The notes beneath the pieces were generated by a model that did no database searches, was not told the DNA's origin, and was given only the letters and a program-made list of their open reading frames with translations. DNA of 64,000 nucleotides from assembly GCF_900101475.1 (NCBI RefSeq), contig NZ_FMZV01000007.1, positions 1 through 64,000 on the forward strand. The letters are read 5' to 3'. The DNA comes from Ruegeria marina (GTDB lineage Bacteria > Pseudomonadota > Alphaproteobacteria > Rhodobacterales > Rhodobacteraceae). A program made the translations under genes and the position numbers. Positions 18,538-26,680 of this stretch are shown here, in pieces (the stretch's first letter is position 1; the number at the start of each line of letters is the position of its first letter).

Positions 18538-19737
18538 TTACGCGGCGGCAGTTCTGGTGCGCAGAAAGATCGCCAGCCCGGCGGCCATCAGGACAAGCGC
18601 GACCAGAAACGGCGCGCCTGGCAGATAGACCGGCGCATTGGGGCCGGTGAACCGGGCAAAGACGCTGGCCATCAGCAGGGGCGAGACGATCATCGACAGG
18701 GCATGCACCGCCGTCATCACGCCCTGCAACGCGCCCTGCCGGTCATCGGCCACGCTGCGCGACATGATCGCCTGCAAGGCGGGCGGCACGATCGCACCCA
18801 TTGCGGTGATCGGGATCAGGATCAGCGCCAGCGTGCCGCTGGTGATGAAGGCCAGCGCGCCGAACCCGGCGAAGTCGAACACCTGGCCCCAGATCACCGT
18901 GCGCCGCTCGCCGATGCGGCGGGTGATGCGCGGGAGCAGCCCGCCTTGTACGACGGCCATCAGGAAACCGAAAATTGCCAGCGACAGGCCGATCATGCGT
19001 GGCGACCAGCCGAACCGTTCCTGCGAGAAATAGGACCAGATCGCCGGATAGACGTAGATCGCCACGGAATAGAGGAAATAGGCCCACAAGAGCCCCTTGA
19101 GGCCCGGCACCCTGCCCAGCATCCGGAACGCGCCAAGCGGATTGGCGATTGACCAGTTGAATGGCCGCCGGTTGGTGTCGTTCACCGTCTCGTTCATCAC
19201 GAACAGGCCGAGGATAAAGTTCAATCCGGCCAAGACTGCCGCCGCCCAGAACGGGGCGCGGGTGCCGAATTCGCCCAGCAACCCGCCGACCAGTGGCCCC
19301 AGCACAAAACCCAGGCCAAAGGCCGCGCCCAGCAGGCCGAACCGCGCCGCCTTTTGCTCCGGTGACGAGACATCGGCCATATAGGCGGCGGCGGTGGAAT
19401 GGGTGGCGGCGGTGATCCCACCCGCCAGTCGCCCCAGCAGCAAGAGCCAGATCGATCCGGCCAGCGCCATCACCACATAGTCGAGCGCCATCACGAAAAG
19501 CGACACCAGCAGCACCGGCCGCCGCCCGACCGCATCGCTGAGACTGCCAACCGCCGGGGCAAAGAGAAACTGCATCGCCGCGAAGGCCGTGCTGAGGATA
19601 CCGCCCCAGAACGCGGCATCGGCCAGCGTGCCGCCCTGCACCTCGACGATCAGGTCGGGCATGATCGGCATGATCAGGCCGATCCCCATCGCGTCGATCA
19701 TCACGGTGATCAGGATGAAGAGAAAAGGCAGGCGCAC
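18538..19737 (-). CDS. MFS efflux transporter, TetA-like
   Basis: A 399-residue inner-membrane protein with 12 predicted helices. The loop 2-3 signature reads GSLSDAVGRRPVLL (about residues 64-77), and the N-terminal helix (VMIDAMGIGLIMPIMPDL) matches the tetracycline-antiporter branch of the drug:H+ family. It would export a small drug-like molecule using the proton gradient. No TetR-type repressor is adjacent, so it is probably a housekeeping exporter of unknown substrate rather than a resistance gene on a mobile element. Confidence 0.85.
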   Translation of the reverse strand: MRLPFLFILITVMIDAMGIGLIMPIMPDLIVEVQGGTLADAAFWGGILSTAFAAMQFLFAPAVGSLSDAVGRRPVLLVSLFVMALDYVVMALAGSIWLLLLGRLAGGITAATHSTAAAYMADVSSPEQKAARFGLLGAAFGLGFVLGPLVGGLLGEFGTRAPFWAAAVLAGLNFILGLFVMNETVNDTNRRPFNWSIANPLGAFRMLGRVPGLKGLLWAYFLYSVAIYVYPAIWSYFSQERFGWSPRMIGLSLAIFGFLMAVVQGGLLPRITRRIGERRTVIWGQVFDFAGFGALAFITSGTLALILIPITAMGAIVPPALQAIMSRSVADDRQGALQGVMTAVHALSMIVSPLLMASVFARFTGPNAPVYLPGAPFLVALVLMAAGLAIFLRTRTAAA

Positions 19738-19797
19738 TCTGAACCGTCCGGTTTAGTTTCCCGGACACTATCCATGCGGCCGGGCGTTGCAAACCCT

Positions 19798-21135
19798 CTA
19801 TTCGAGGGACAGGGTACGGACACGGGCGGCAAAGGCGCGGGCGTCACCCGGCGCGCTGCCCATCTGGCGCGCGGGGTCGGTCAGCGCGGCGGCGTCCAGT
19901 TGTGGCCAGTCCCGGGCGACCAGCACATCCAGAGGCGTTCCGCTGTCCGTGGCCTCCCTGCACAGGGCCTTGGTCGCGGCCTGCGCCTCGGGGCGCGGCA
20001 TCAGCCCGGCCAGCGCAAAGCTCAAGCCTTCGGCATGGATCAGGCCCAGTCCGCCGGTCAGCGCCGTGTTCATCGCCTGCGCGTCGGGTTCCAGCCCCCT
20101 GACCAGCGCGACCGCCGTCTGCGCGGCCGCCGCCGCGCCAAGAACGATCTGCGGCAGGCACATCCATTCGGTGAACCAGGCCGCCCCGTCGCGCTGGTGC
20201 CGGTGCATCGCCGCCCCATGCAGGACCGACAGCAGCCCGGCACCCTGCCGGGCCAGCGCCACCATCACCGCCGGGCCGACGGGGTTCTGTTTCTGCGGCA
20301 TGGTCGAGGATGAACCGGCGCCGCCCAGAGAGATCTCTCCGATCCCTGTCTGGGTCAGTTCGGTCAGGTCCTCGCCCATCTTGCCAAGCGCAAGACCGAC
20401 GCGGGCAAACCAGTCCGCCAGCCGCAGGACCGGCGTGCGGTCGGTGTGCCAGCTGCGCCCCGGATCGCCGAGATTGAGCAGCCTCGCCAGCGCCGCCCGG
20501 GTTTCCGCGGCTTTCGGGCCAAGCGCCGAGGCGGTGCCCGCCGCACCCGCCAGCGACACCACCAGACAGGCCCGGCGCAGCTCCGGCAATTCCCCCAGCA
20601 GGTCGACCAGCGGCGCGCCCCAGGCGGCGACCAGCGCACCGAAACTGGTGGGCGTCGCGTGCTGCCCATAGGTGCGCGCGGCCATCGGCAGGTCGGCATG
20701 CGCCTCGGCCAGACCCGCAAGCGCGGTCAGGAGCTGGCCCAGATCACGCTCGACCACCGACACTGCCTGCCGCAGCCGCAGCATCAGCCCGGTGTCGAGA
20801 ATATCCTGCGAGGTCGCGCCCCAATGCACGTATTGCGCATGTTCGGGGGCCTGCATCTCGGTTCGGAACGCCGCGACCAGCGCCGGGACCGAGACCCCGT
20901 TGGCGCCCGTTGCCTGCGCCAGCGCGCCGGGGTCGAGATGTATTTCCATCGCCGCGCGCTGGATCGCCCCGGCGCTATCCTGTGGAATCACGCCCAGTTC
21001 GCCCTGTGCCTTTGCCAGCATGCCCTCGGTCAGCAGCATGGCGCGGATCTCGGCACCATCGGTGAATAGACGCCCGACCTCGGCGGTCTGGAAAAGCCGC
21101 GCCAGATGCGCGCTGTCAAAGACCGATGCGGCCAT
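19798..21135 (-). CDS. pcaB: 3-carboxy-cis,cis-muconate cycloisomerase
   Basis: A 445-residue fumarase/aspartase-superfamily protein carrying the signature GSSSTMPQKQNPV (about residues 275-287) and HWGATSQDILDT. It cyclises beta-carboxymuconate, the product of PcaGH, to gamma-carboxymuconolactone. The ATG at 21135 overlaps the stop of the preceding esterase gene (TGATG), so translation is coupled. It lies with pcaD here, about 38 kb from pcaGHC and pobA in the same window, so the protocatechuate pathway is split between two operons. Confidence 0.88.
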   Translation of the reverse strand: MAASVFDSAHLARLFQTAEVGRLFTDGAEIRAMLLTEGMLAKAQGELGVIPQDSAGAIQRAAMEIHLDPGALAQATGANGVSVPALVAAFRTEMQAPEHAQYVHWGATSQDILDTGLMLRLRQAVSVVERDLGQLLTALAGLAEAHADLPMAARTYGQHATPTSFGALVAAWGAPLVDLLGELPELRRACLVVSLAGAAGTASALGPKAAETRAALARLLNLGDPGRSWHTDRTPVLRLADWFARVGLALGKMGEDLTELTQTGIGEISLGGAGSSSTMPQKQNPVGPAVMVALARQGAGLLSVLHGAAMHRHQRDGAAWFTEWMCLPQIVLGAAAAAQTAVALVRGLEPDAQAMNTALTGGLGLIHAEGLSFALAGLMPRPEAQAATKALCREATDSGTPLDVLVARDWPQLDAAALTDPARQMGSAPGDARAFAARVRTLSLE

Positions 21136-21848
21136 CAGAACTGTCCTTCGATCCGGGTCAGCAGGCGCGCCAGACCTTGCGGGTCGGCAAAGAAAGGCGA
21201 GTGAGAACTGTTCATGACATGAACCCGTTCGGGTGGCCAGTCCGCGGTCATCTCTTCCTGGTACTCGGGGGGAATGGTCCGGTCGTCGGCGCAGCGGATA
21301 TAGGATTTGGGCACGCTCTGGTAGCGTTCTGTCATGATGAGCGGTGTGCTCTGCGGTTTGATCGCTTGCGGGCAGAGGCGCGGCTGGGCGTAAAGAACCC
21401 GGTCTGCCGGGCAATCGTGATAGAACAGTGCCGGTACGTGCTCGGGGTCGATGGTAAAGGACAGCCCGTCGTCGGATTTCACCACCGCCTGCAACAGAGG
21501 TTGCCGCTTGGCCCGCTTGCGCATCTCGACCATGGAAAGGCCCGAGATCGGCACATAGGCGCACAGGTAGATCAGGCCGCGCATCGCCTTGGGATCATGT
21601 TCCGCCGCCGCGCTGATCGGATAGCCGCCCCAGCTGTGCCCCACGATCAACGTATCGGGTGTGCTGGCCGCCAGCACTGCGTCGCGGCAGCTCTCCAGAG
21701 TGACTTCGGCGATTGGCGTCACATCGGACCCGTGGCTTGGCATGTTGATCGCGCGCACCGTATGGCCGCGCTCTTGCAGCGCGGGGATCAGGTCGCGCCA
21801 GCACCATGCCCCATGGCAGGATCCATGCACCAACAGGAAATCGGCCAT
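21135..21848 (-). CDS. alpha/beta hydrolase, methyl-salicylate-esterase-like
   Basis: A 237-residue hydrolase beginning LLVHGSCHGAWCW, with the nucleophile elbow GHSWGGY (about Ser96) and the catalytic His in NSSHSPFF near the C-terminus. This pattern matches the plant MES/hydroxynitrile lyase-like esterase group. It lies between pcaD (18 bp upstream) and pcaB (overlapping), so it is co-translated with two protocatechuate-branch genes. It may release a hydroxybenzoate or protocatechuate from an ester, but the substrate is inferred from position only. The start at 21848 follows GAAAGGAGA. Confidence 0.78.
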   Translation of the reverse strand: MADFLLVHGSCHGAWCWRDLIPALQERGHTVRAINMPSHGSDVTPIAEVTLESCRDAVLAASTPDTLIVGHSWGGYPISAAAEHDPKAMRGLIYLCAYVPISGLSMVEMRKRAKRQPLLQAVVKSDDGLSFTIDPEHVPALFYHDCPADRVLYAQPRLCPQAIKPQSTPLIMTERYQSVPKSYIRCADDRTIPPEYQEEMTADWPPERVHVMNSSHSPFFADPQGLARLLTRIEGQF

Positions 21849-21865
21849 GCCTGCGTCTCCTTTCT

Positions 21866-22654
21866 TCAGATATGACCCGTTTCGCGGATGAACTGAACCA
21901 GCCGGGCGGCATAGGCCTCTGGTTGTTCCACGCAGGGCAGGTGGCCCGCTTTGCGGATCAGATGGAACTGCGAACCCGGGATCAGATCCACGGTTTCGCG
22001 GACCAGATCGGGCGGGGTGGCGCCATCCTCGTCCCCGGCGATGCCCAGGCAGGGCAGGCGCAGCCCGCTGGTCGGCGTGTAGAAATCCGTGCCCGATATT
22101 GCCGCGCTGCATCCGGCATACCCCTGTGCCGGCTGTCGCACCAGCATGTTGCGCCAGAGTCCCAGTTCCGGCGTGGCCCGGAACCCGCGCGAGAACCAGC
22201 GTTCCATGACGGCATCGGCCAGCGATTCGATCCCGCCCGCCCGCACCGCCGCAATCCGCTGTTCCCACATCTCCTTGGTGCCGATCTTGGCCCCGGTGTT
22301 CGACAGCACCAGCGCGCGCACTTGGTCGAGCCGCTTGACGGCCAGCCCCTGGCCGATCATGCCCCCGATGGAGAGCCCCACGAACAGCGCCTCGCGCACC
22401 TCGAGCATGTCGAGCAGCCGTTCGACATCGCGCACCAGTGCGCCCATCGTATAGGGCGCGTCTGGTGCGTCGCTCAATCCATGGCCGCGCTTGTCATAGC
22501 GGATCAGTTTCAGTCCGGCAGGCAGATGGGGCAGGATCGGATCCCAGAGCCGCAGATCGGTGCCGAGCGAATTGGCGAATACCACCGGTGCCCCGCCCGG
22601 ATCGCCATCGATCCTGTAGTGAAGCCGGATATCCCCCAGATCGGCAAACCGCAT
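21866..22654 (-). CDS. pcaD: 3-oxoadipate enol-lactonase
   Basis: A 262-residue alpha/beta hydrolase that opens beta-ketoadipate enol-lactone to beta-ketoadipate. The opening VVFANSLGTDLRLWDP and the nucleophile elbow GLSIGGMIGQ (about Ser96) are typical of PcaD. The catalytic Asp and His are in GDEDGATPP and AGHLPCVEQP. It is the first gene of pcaD-esterase-pcaB. Two dyad sequences lie upstream (22695-22737). Confidence 0.9.
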   Translation of the reverse strand: MRFADLGDIRLHYRIDGDPGGAPVVFANSLGTDLRLWDPILPHLPAGLKLIRYDKRGHGLSDAPDAPYTMGALVRDVERLLDMLEVREALFVGLSIGGMIGQGLAVKRLDQVRALVLSNTGAKIGTKEMWEQRIAAVRAGGIESLADAVMERWFSRGFRATPELGLWRNMLVRQPAQGYAGCSAAISGTDFYTPTSGLRLPCLGIAGDEDGATPPDLVRETVDLIPGSQFHLIRKAGHLPCVEQPEAYAARLVQFIRETGHI

Positions 22655-22694
22655 GTCTCTTTCTCCCCGTCTATCTCGTTCTTACAGTACGAAT

Positions 22695-22737
22695 TGACCC
22701 TTGGTCAGGTAAAGCGCTCTGACGCGACCTGGCGTCA
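22695..22737. promoter_or_regulatory. two dyads upstream of pcaD
   Basis: TGACC-CTT-GGTCA (22695-22707) and TGACGC-GACCTG-GCGTCA (22720-22737) are both perfect inverted repeats in the 102-bp gap upstream of pcaD. They are candidate operators for the pcaD operon. The first resembles, but does not match, the ATAACC-N4-GGTTAA site reported for PcaQ in rhizobia. Confidence 0.45.
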
Positions 22738-22756
22738 ATGCGCCGAATGTCGCGGT

Positions 22757-23731
22757 TCACGCGAACCGGTCGAGCGCGACCCGGAAAAGGCCTGCATCGA
22801 CATTGCCGCCCGAGGCGACCGCGATCACCGTATCCTCCTGCAATGCGTCGCGGCGGAAGAGCGCCGAAGCGAGCGCCACCGCGCCCCCCGGTTCGAGCAC
22901 GATCTTGAGCCGCAAAAAGGCCAATGCCATGGCGTGCAGGGCCTCGTCCTCGGTCACGGCCAGACCGGGTCCGCACAGGCGCTGAAGGATCGGAAAGGTG
23001 ATCTGCCCCGGTTGCGGCGTCAGGATCGCATCGCAGATATTGCCGGTCTCGCTGGCATTGCGGATGATTGATCCGCCGGCAAGCGAGCGCCGAGTGTCGT
23101 CGAACCCTTCGGGCTCGGCGGGGCGAACACGCATGCCCGGCGCGCGGCTCTCCAGCGCCAGCGCGATGCCCGAGGTCAGCCCGCCGCCGCCGCAGCAGAC
23201 CAGCACCTCGGCGCGTTCCACACCCATGTCCGCGGCCTCCTGCGCAATCTCCAGCCCCACGGTGCCCTGTCCGGCGATCACCTGCGGCTCGTCATAGGGC
23301 TTGATCAGGGTCAGCCCGCGTTCGCGGGCGATCGCGGCGCCGATCTCTTCGCGGCTTTCACGGCCCCGGTCGTACAGGACCACCTCGGCCCCCAATGCGC
23401 GTGTGTTCTCGATCTTCAGCCTCGGTGCATCCGACGGCATCACGATGACCGACGATATGCCATGCAAGGTCGCGGCATGGGCCACGCCCTGCGCGTGGTT
23501 GCCAGAGGAAAAGGCGATCACGCCCCGCGCGCGAATCTCGGGATCCAGCGCTGAAATCGCCGACCATGCGCCGCGGAACTTGAAGCTGCCGGTATGCTGC
23601 AGGCACTCCGGCTTGACCAGCAGTCGCCGCCCGGCAATATCGTCCAGAAAGGGTGACGACAACAGCGGCGTGCGGCGGGCGTGACCTGCCAGCCGGGCTG
23701 CGGCCGCCTCGATCATTTCAACGGAACTCAT
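22757..23731 (-). CDS. PLP-dependent serine/threonine dehydratase family enzyme
   Basis: A 324-residue fold-type II PLP enzyme. The Schiff-base Lys lies in HTGSFKFRGAW (about Lys51), the phosphate loop is CGGGGLTSG (about residues 174-182), and SSGNHAQGVA contacts the substrate. Length and lack of an ACT domain fit catabolic threonine, serine or hydroxyaspartate dehydratases rather than biosynthetic IlvA. The start overlaps the stop of the upstream hydrolase gene (ATGA), so it is the last gene of a three-gene coupled operon. Confidence 0.85.
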   Translation of the reverse strand: MSSVEMIEAAAARLAGHARRTPLLSSPFLDDIAGRRLLVKPECLQHTGSFKFRGAWSAISALDPEIRARGVIAFSSGNHAQGVAHAATLHGISSVIVMPSDAPRLKIENTRALGAEVVLYDRGRESREEIGAAIARERGLTLIKPYDEPQVIAGQGTVGLEIAQEAADMGVERAEVLVCCGGGGLTSGIALALESRAPGMRVRPAEPEGFDDTRRSLAGGSIIRNASETGNICDAILTPQPGQITFPILQRLCGPGLAVTEDEALHAMALAFLRLKIVLEPGGAVALASALFRRDALQEDTVIAVASGGNVDAGLFRVALDRFA

Positions 23732-24558
23732 GTGGTCTCCAGAATGCGGCGTATGATGTCGAGCGATTGCGGTTCGTCCAGGAATGGAACGTGTCCCCGG
23801 TCGGGCACCTCGGCCGAAATCAGTCCGGGATGTCGGCGGTGCATCTCGGCCACCGTCGCCCCGCTCAGGATGTCGGAATTGGCGCCCCGCAACACGCCGG
23901 TCGGAATATCGCGCAAGGCCTCGAAGAACAACCAGAGATCGGGAATGGCACCTGTCGCGGCCTGCTCCAGCAAGGCCTTGTGCAACCGGTCGTCATAGCG
24001 CAGCGCAAGCCCGTCCGGGGTCGCCTCGTACTGGATCTCGGCCTGCCTGCGCCAGATCTCGAGCGGAACGCCGGGAAACTGCGGTTCCATCGCCTGTTTC
24101 AGCACGAGAGCGGCCTGTTCATGAGTTCTGGAGACCGGCTTGCGGCCGACATAGTCCATGATGCGGGCGATCCCGGCTGCCTCGATCACCGGCCCAACAT
24201 CGTTCAGGATGACCCCGGACAGGCGTTCGGGGTGGCTGGCGGCCAAGGTCATGGCGATCATCCCGCCGCGCGACGTCCCCAGAATCGTGACCTTTTCCAG
24301 CCCCAGATGATCCAGCAATTCCAGCGCATCCTGGCCCTCGCGCAGGACGTTGTATTTCATGTAGTCCGGATCATGGTCGGAACGCCCCCGGCCTCGATAG
24401 TCGAGCCGGATCAGGCGCAGGTCGCGCACATGCGGGCGAAGGAACTCGAAATCGCGGCTGCACCGGGTCAGACCGGCCAGGCACAGGAGTGGCGCACCGC
24501 TGCCTTCGTCCTCGAAATGGAGCCGCAGCCCGTCGGTGGTGACAAAATCGGGCATCAT
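23728..24558 (-). CDS. alpha/beta hydrolase
   Basis: A 276-residue hydrolase with DYRGRGRSD, the nucleophile elbow GTSRGGMIA (about Ser98) and a C-terminal GHVPFLDEP with the catalytic His. It overlaps its neighbours by 4 bp on both sides (ATGA junctions), between a haloacid dehalogenase gene and a dehydratase gene. The operon may degrade one compound, but no member reveals which. Two adjacent ATGs occur; the outer one at 24558 forms the ATGA overlap and is used. Confidence 0.8.
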   Translation of the reverse strand: MMPDFVTTDGLRLHFEDEGSGAPLLCLAGLTRCSRDFEFLRPHVRDLRLIRLDYRGRGRSDHDPDYMKYNVLREGQDALELLDHLGLEKVTILGTSRGGMIAMTLAASHPERLSGVILNDVGPVIEAAGIARIMDYVGRKPVSRTHEQAALVLKQAMEPQFPGVPLEIWRRQAEIQYEATPDGLALRYDDRLHKALLEQAATGAIPDLWLFFEALRDIPTGVLRGANSDILSGATVAEMHRRHPGLISAEVPDRGHVPFLDEPQSLDIIRRILETT

Positions 24559-25241
24559 GCCTCCGCCAGGTCCGGAATGCCGGTCAGGTCCGACAGGATG
24601 ATGTCCGGGGTCCAGGGAAGACGGTCCACCGGTTCGCCCGCACGGTTCACCCACGCGGTGCGGAACCCGTAGCCTGCGGCGGCAGCGGCGTCCCAGCCGT
24701 TGGAGGAGACGAACAGAACCTCGTCGGGCGCGCAACCGAACCGTTGGCCCACCAGGTCGTAAACCCGCCGGTCCGGCTTGAATATGCCCACGCTTTCCAC
24801 CGACAGGACGTCATCCAGAACCGCGCCCAGCCCTGCCGACTGCACCGCGCCATCCAGCATGTCGGGCGATCCGTTCGACAGGATTGCCGTCTGTTTTCCT
24901 GAAGCCTTCAGCGCCTTGAGCATGGCCGGCACCTCGGGATAGGCCTGAAGCTCCCAGTAGAGATCCAGCAACCGCTGGCGCAGGGCCGGGTCGCCGGTCA
25001 GGCCGGCCGCATCCAGCGCCCAGTCGAGCCCGTCCCGGGTAACCTCCCAGAAATCCGTATGCGCCCCGGTGATCGCGCGCAGCCAGCTGTACTGCAACTG
25101 CTTCAGACGCCAGTGATTCGCCAGTTGCGGCCAGCAGTCCTTGATCGCGGCGCAAGCGGGTTCCGACGCTGCCTGCCGAGCGGCGGCCGCCACGTCGAAC
25201 AGCGTGCCGTAAGCGTCGAAGACGCAGGTGTTAATTGGCAT
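24555..25241 (-). CDS. haloacid dehalogenase, type II (HAD superfamily)
   Basis: A 228-residue HAD hydrolase. The nucleophile Asp is in VFDAYGTLFD (about residues 7-16), motif II Ser in LSNGSPDML, motif III Lys in FKPDRRVY and SSNGWDAAAAAGYGF near the end. These are the signatures of L-2-haloacid dehalogenases, which replace the halogen of a 2-haloalkanoate with OH. It is the first gene of a coupled operon with a hydrolase and a PLP dehydratase. It could act on another phosphate or halide substrate. Confidence 0.85.
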   Translation of the reverse strand: MPINTCVFDAYGTLFDVAAAARQAASEPACAAIKDCWPQLANHWRLKQLQYSWLRAITGAHTDFWEVTRDGLDWALDAAGLTGDPALRQRLLDLYWELQAYPEVPAMLKALKASGKQTAILSNGSPDMLDGAVQSAGLGAVLDDVLSVESVGIFKPDRRVYDLVGQRFGCAPDEVLFVSSNGWDAAAAAGYGFRTAWVNRAGEPVDRLPWTPDIILSDLTGIPDLAEA

Positions 25242-25368
25242 TCGGGGTCCTCCTCGTTGCGGCGAAGGTTTGCACAGGCTCGCCCGGTGCGAAAGGGGCC
25301 GGGGTTTACATTGGCGCTCCAGGCCTTAGGTTGGGCGGTTCTTTGATTGGAAACAAGGTAAGGACGGC

Positions 25369-25797
25369 ATGACCCAGATCAAACAAGGCGACACGGTACG
25401 CATCCACTACACCGGAACGCTGCTCGACGGTAAGACCTTCGACAGTTCCGAGGGGCGCGATCCGTTGCAGTTCGAAGTTGGGTCGGGCCAGATCATTCCC
25501 GGTCTGGACAAGGCCCTTCCCGGCATGGAGGTTGGCGACACCAAAAGGGTGGAAGTACCCTGTCGCGAAGCCTACGGGCCGCTCAATCCCGACGCGCGTC
25601 AGGCGCTCCCGCGTGAAGGCATCCCGGATGACATCCCGCTGGATCTGGGAACCCAGTTGCAGATGCAGGCGCCTGACGGGCGGGTCGTGCCGGTCACCGT
25701 CGTCGAGGTGACCGAAGCCACAGTGACGCTGGACGCCAATCATCCGCTGGCAGGTCAGGATCTGATCTTCGATATCGAGATCGTGTCGATCAACTGA
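25369..25797 (+). CDS. FKBP-type peptidyl-prolyl isomerase (SlyD-like)
   Basis: A 142-residue proline isomerase with the FKBP start DTVRIHYTGTLLDGKTFDSS, then an inserted chaperone flap (about residues 70-125) as in SlyD. The His-rich metal-binding tail of E. coli SlyD is missing. It probably assists folding in the cytoplasm, as there is no signal peptide. It is transcribed alone and convergent with fabI; two hairpins separate them. Confidence 0.88.
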   Translation: MTQIKQGDTVRIHYTGTLLDGKTFDSSEGRDPLQFEVGSGQIIPGLDKALPGMEVGDTKRVEVPCREAYGPLNPDARQALPREGIPDDIPLDLGTQLQMQAPDGRVVPVTVVEVTEATVTLDANHPLAGQDLIFDIEIVSIN

Positions 25798-25801
25798 TGA
25801 A

Positions 25802-25830
25802 AATGCCCCGGTCCGATGGAGCGGGGCATT
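25802..25830 (+). terminator. hairpin after the FKBP gene
   Basis: AATGCCCCG (25802-25810) and CGGGGCATT (25822-25830) form a perfect 9-bp stem with an 11-nt loop, 4 bp after the FKBP stop codon. There is no run of T, so termination efficiency is uncertain. Confidence 0.5.
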
Positions 25831-25855
25831 GCTCAAAAACCGGGTGCGCCGGCCA

Positions 25856-25876
25856 AGATTTTTCGTCGAAAAATCT
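25856..25876. terminator. TTCGTCGAA-core palindrome after fabI
   Basis: AGATTTTTCG-T-CGAAAAATCT is a perfect 10-bp inverted repeat around one base, 6 bp beyond the fabI stop and between convergent genes. The same TTCGNCGAA core recurs at 52081-52133 after nqrF. It may act as a bidirectional terminator or mRNA 3' end structure. Confidence 0.55.
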
Positions 25877-25882
25877 GGGGCG

Positions 25883-26674
25883 CTACATGGATTCGGGCTG
25901 CGGCATGCCCAGAACGTGGAACCCGCCGTCAACCCGGATGATCTCGCCCGTGGTGCAGGCGCCGGCATCCGAGACCAGGTAGACGGCGGTGCCGCCGACG
26001 GCTTCGAGTGTCGCATTCGACCGGAGTGGCGCGTTCTGGTCGCAGAACTTGAAGGTCTTGCGCGCCCCGCCGATCGCCGCGCCCGCCAGCGTCTTCATCG
26101 GGCCGGGCGAGATCGCGTTCACGCGGATACCATCGGGGCCCAGGTCGTTGGCCAGATAGCGTGTCGCGGATTCCAGCGCCGCCTTGGCCACGCCCATGAC
26201 GTTGTAGTTCGGCACCACCCGGTTCGACCCCTGATAGGTCAGGGTCAGCAGCGTGCCGCCATTCTCCTGCATCAGCGGGTAGGCACGGCGCGCAACCTCG
26301 ATGAAGCTGTAGGCCGACACATCCATCGAATGCTTGAAATTCGCCCGTGTCGTGTTCAGGAACCGCCCCGTCAGTTCGGACTTGTCCGAATAGGCGATGG
26401 CGTGAACGACAAAGTCGATCGTCGGCCAACGCTCCGAAAGCTGGGCAAAGGCCCGGTCGAGCGACTCATCGTTGGTGACGTCGGCGTCGACCATGAAGTC
26501 GCTGCCGATGCTTGCCGCCAGCGGTTCCAGCCGTTTGCCGAACGCCTCGCCCTGGTAGGTGAAGGCCATTTCCGCGCCGGCCGCGTGCATGGCGCGGGCG
26601 ATGCCCCAGGCGATCGAGTGATCGTTGGCGACGCCCATGATCAGGCCGCGTTTGCCCTTTAGAATTCTCGACAT
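25883..26674 (-). CDS. fabI: enoyl-[acyl-carrier-protein] reductase (NADH)
   Basis: A 263-residue short-chain-dehydrogenase-type reductase that completes each elongation cycle of type II fatty-acid synthesis. The FabI catalytic triad spacing is visible: Tyr147, Tyr157 and Lys164 in TYQGSNRVVPNYNVMGVAK. GVANDHSIAWGIA at the N-terminus binds NADH. It is the last gene of fabA-fabB-fabI, 6 bp behind fabB. FabI is the triclosan-sensitive type of enoyl reductase. Confidence 0.95.
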   Translation of the reverse strand: MSRILKGKRGLIMGVANDHSIAWGIARAMHAAGAEMAFTYQGEAFGKRLEPLAASIGSDFMVDADVTNDESLDRAFAQLSERWPTIDFVVHAIAYSDKSELTGRFLNTTRANFKHSMDVSAYSFIEVARRAYPLMQENGGTLLTLTYQGSNRVVPNYNVMGVAKAALESATRYLANDLGPDGIRVNAISPGPMKTLAGAAIGGARKTFKFCDQNAPLRSNATLEAVGGTAVYLVSDAGACTTGEIIRVDGGFHVLGMPQPESM

Positions 26675-26680
26675 GCGCCC

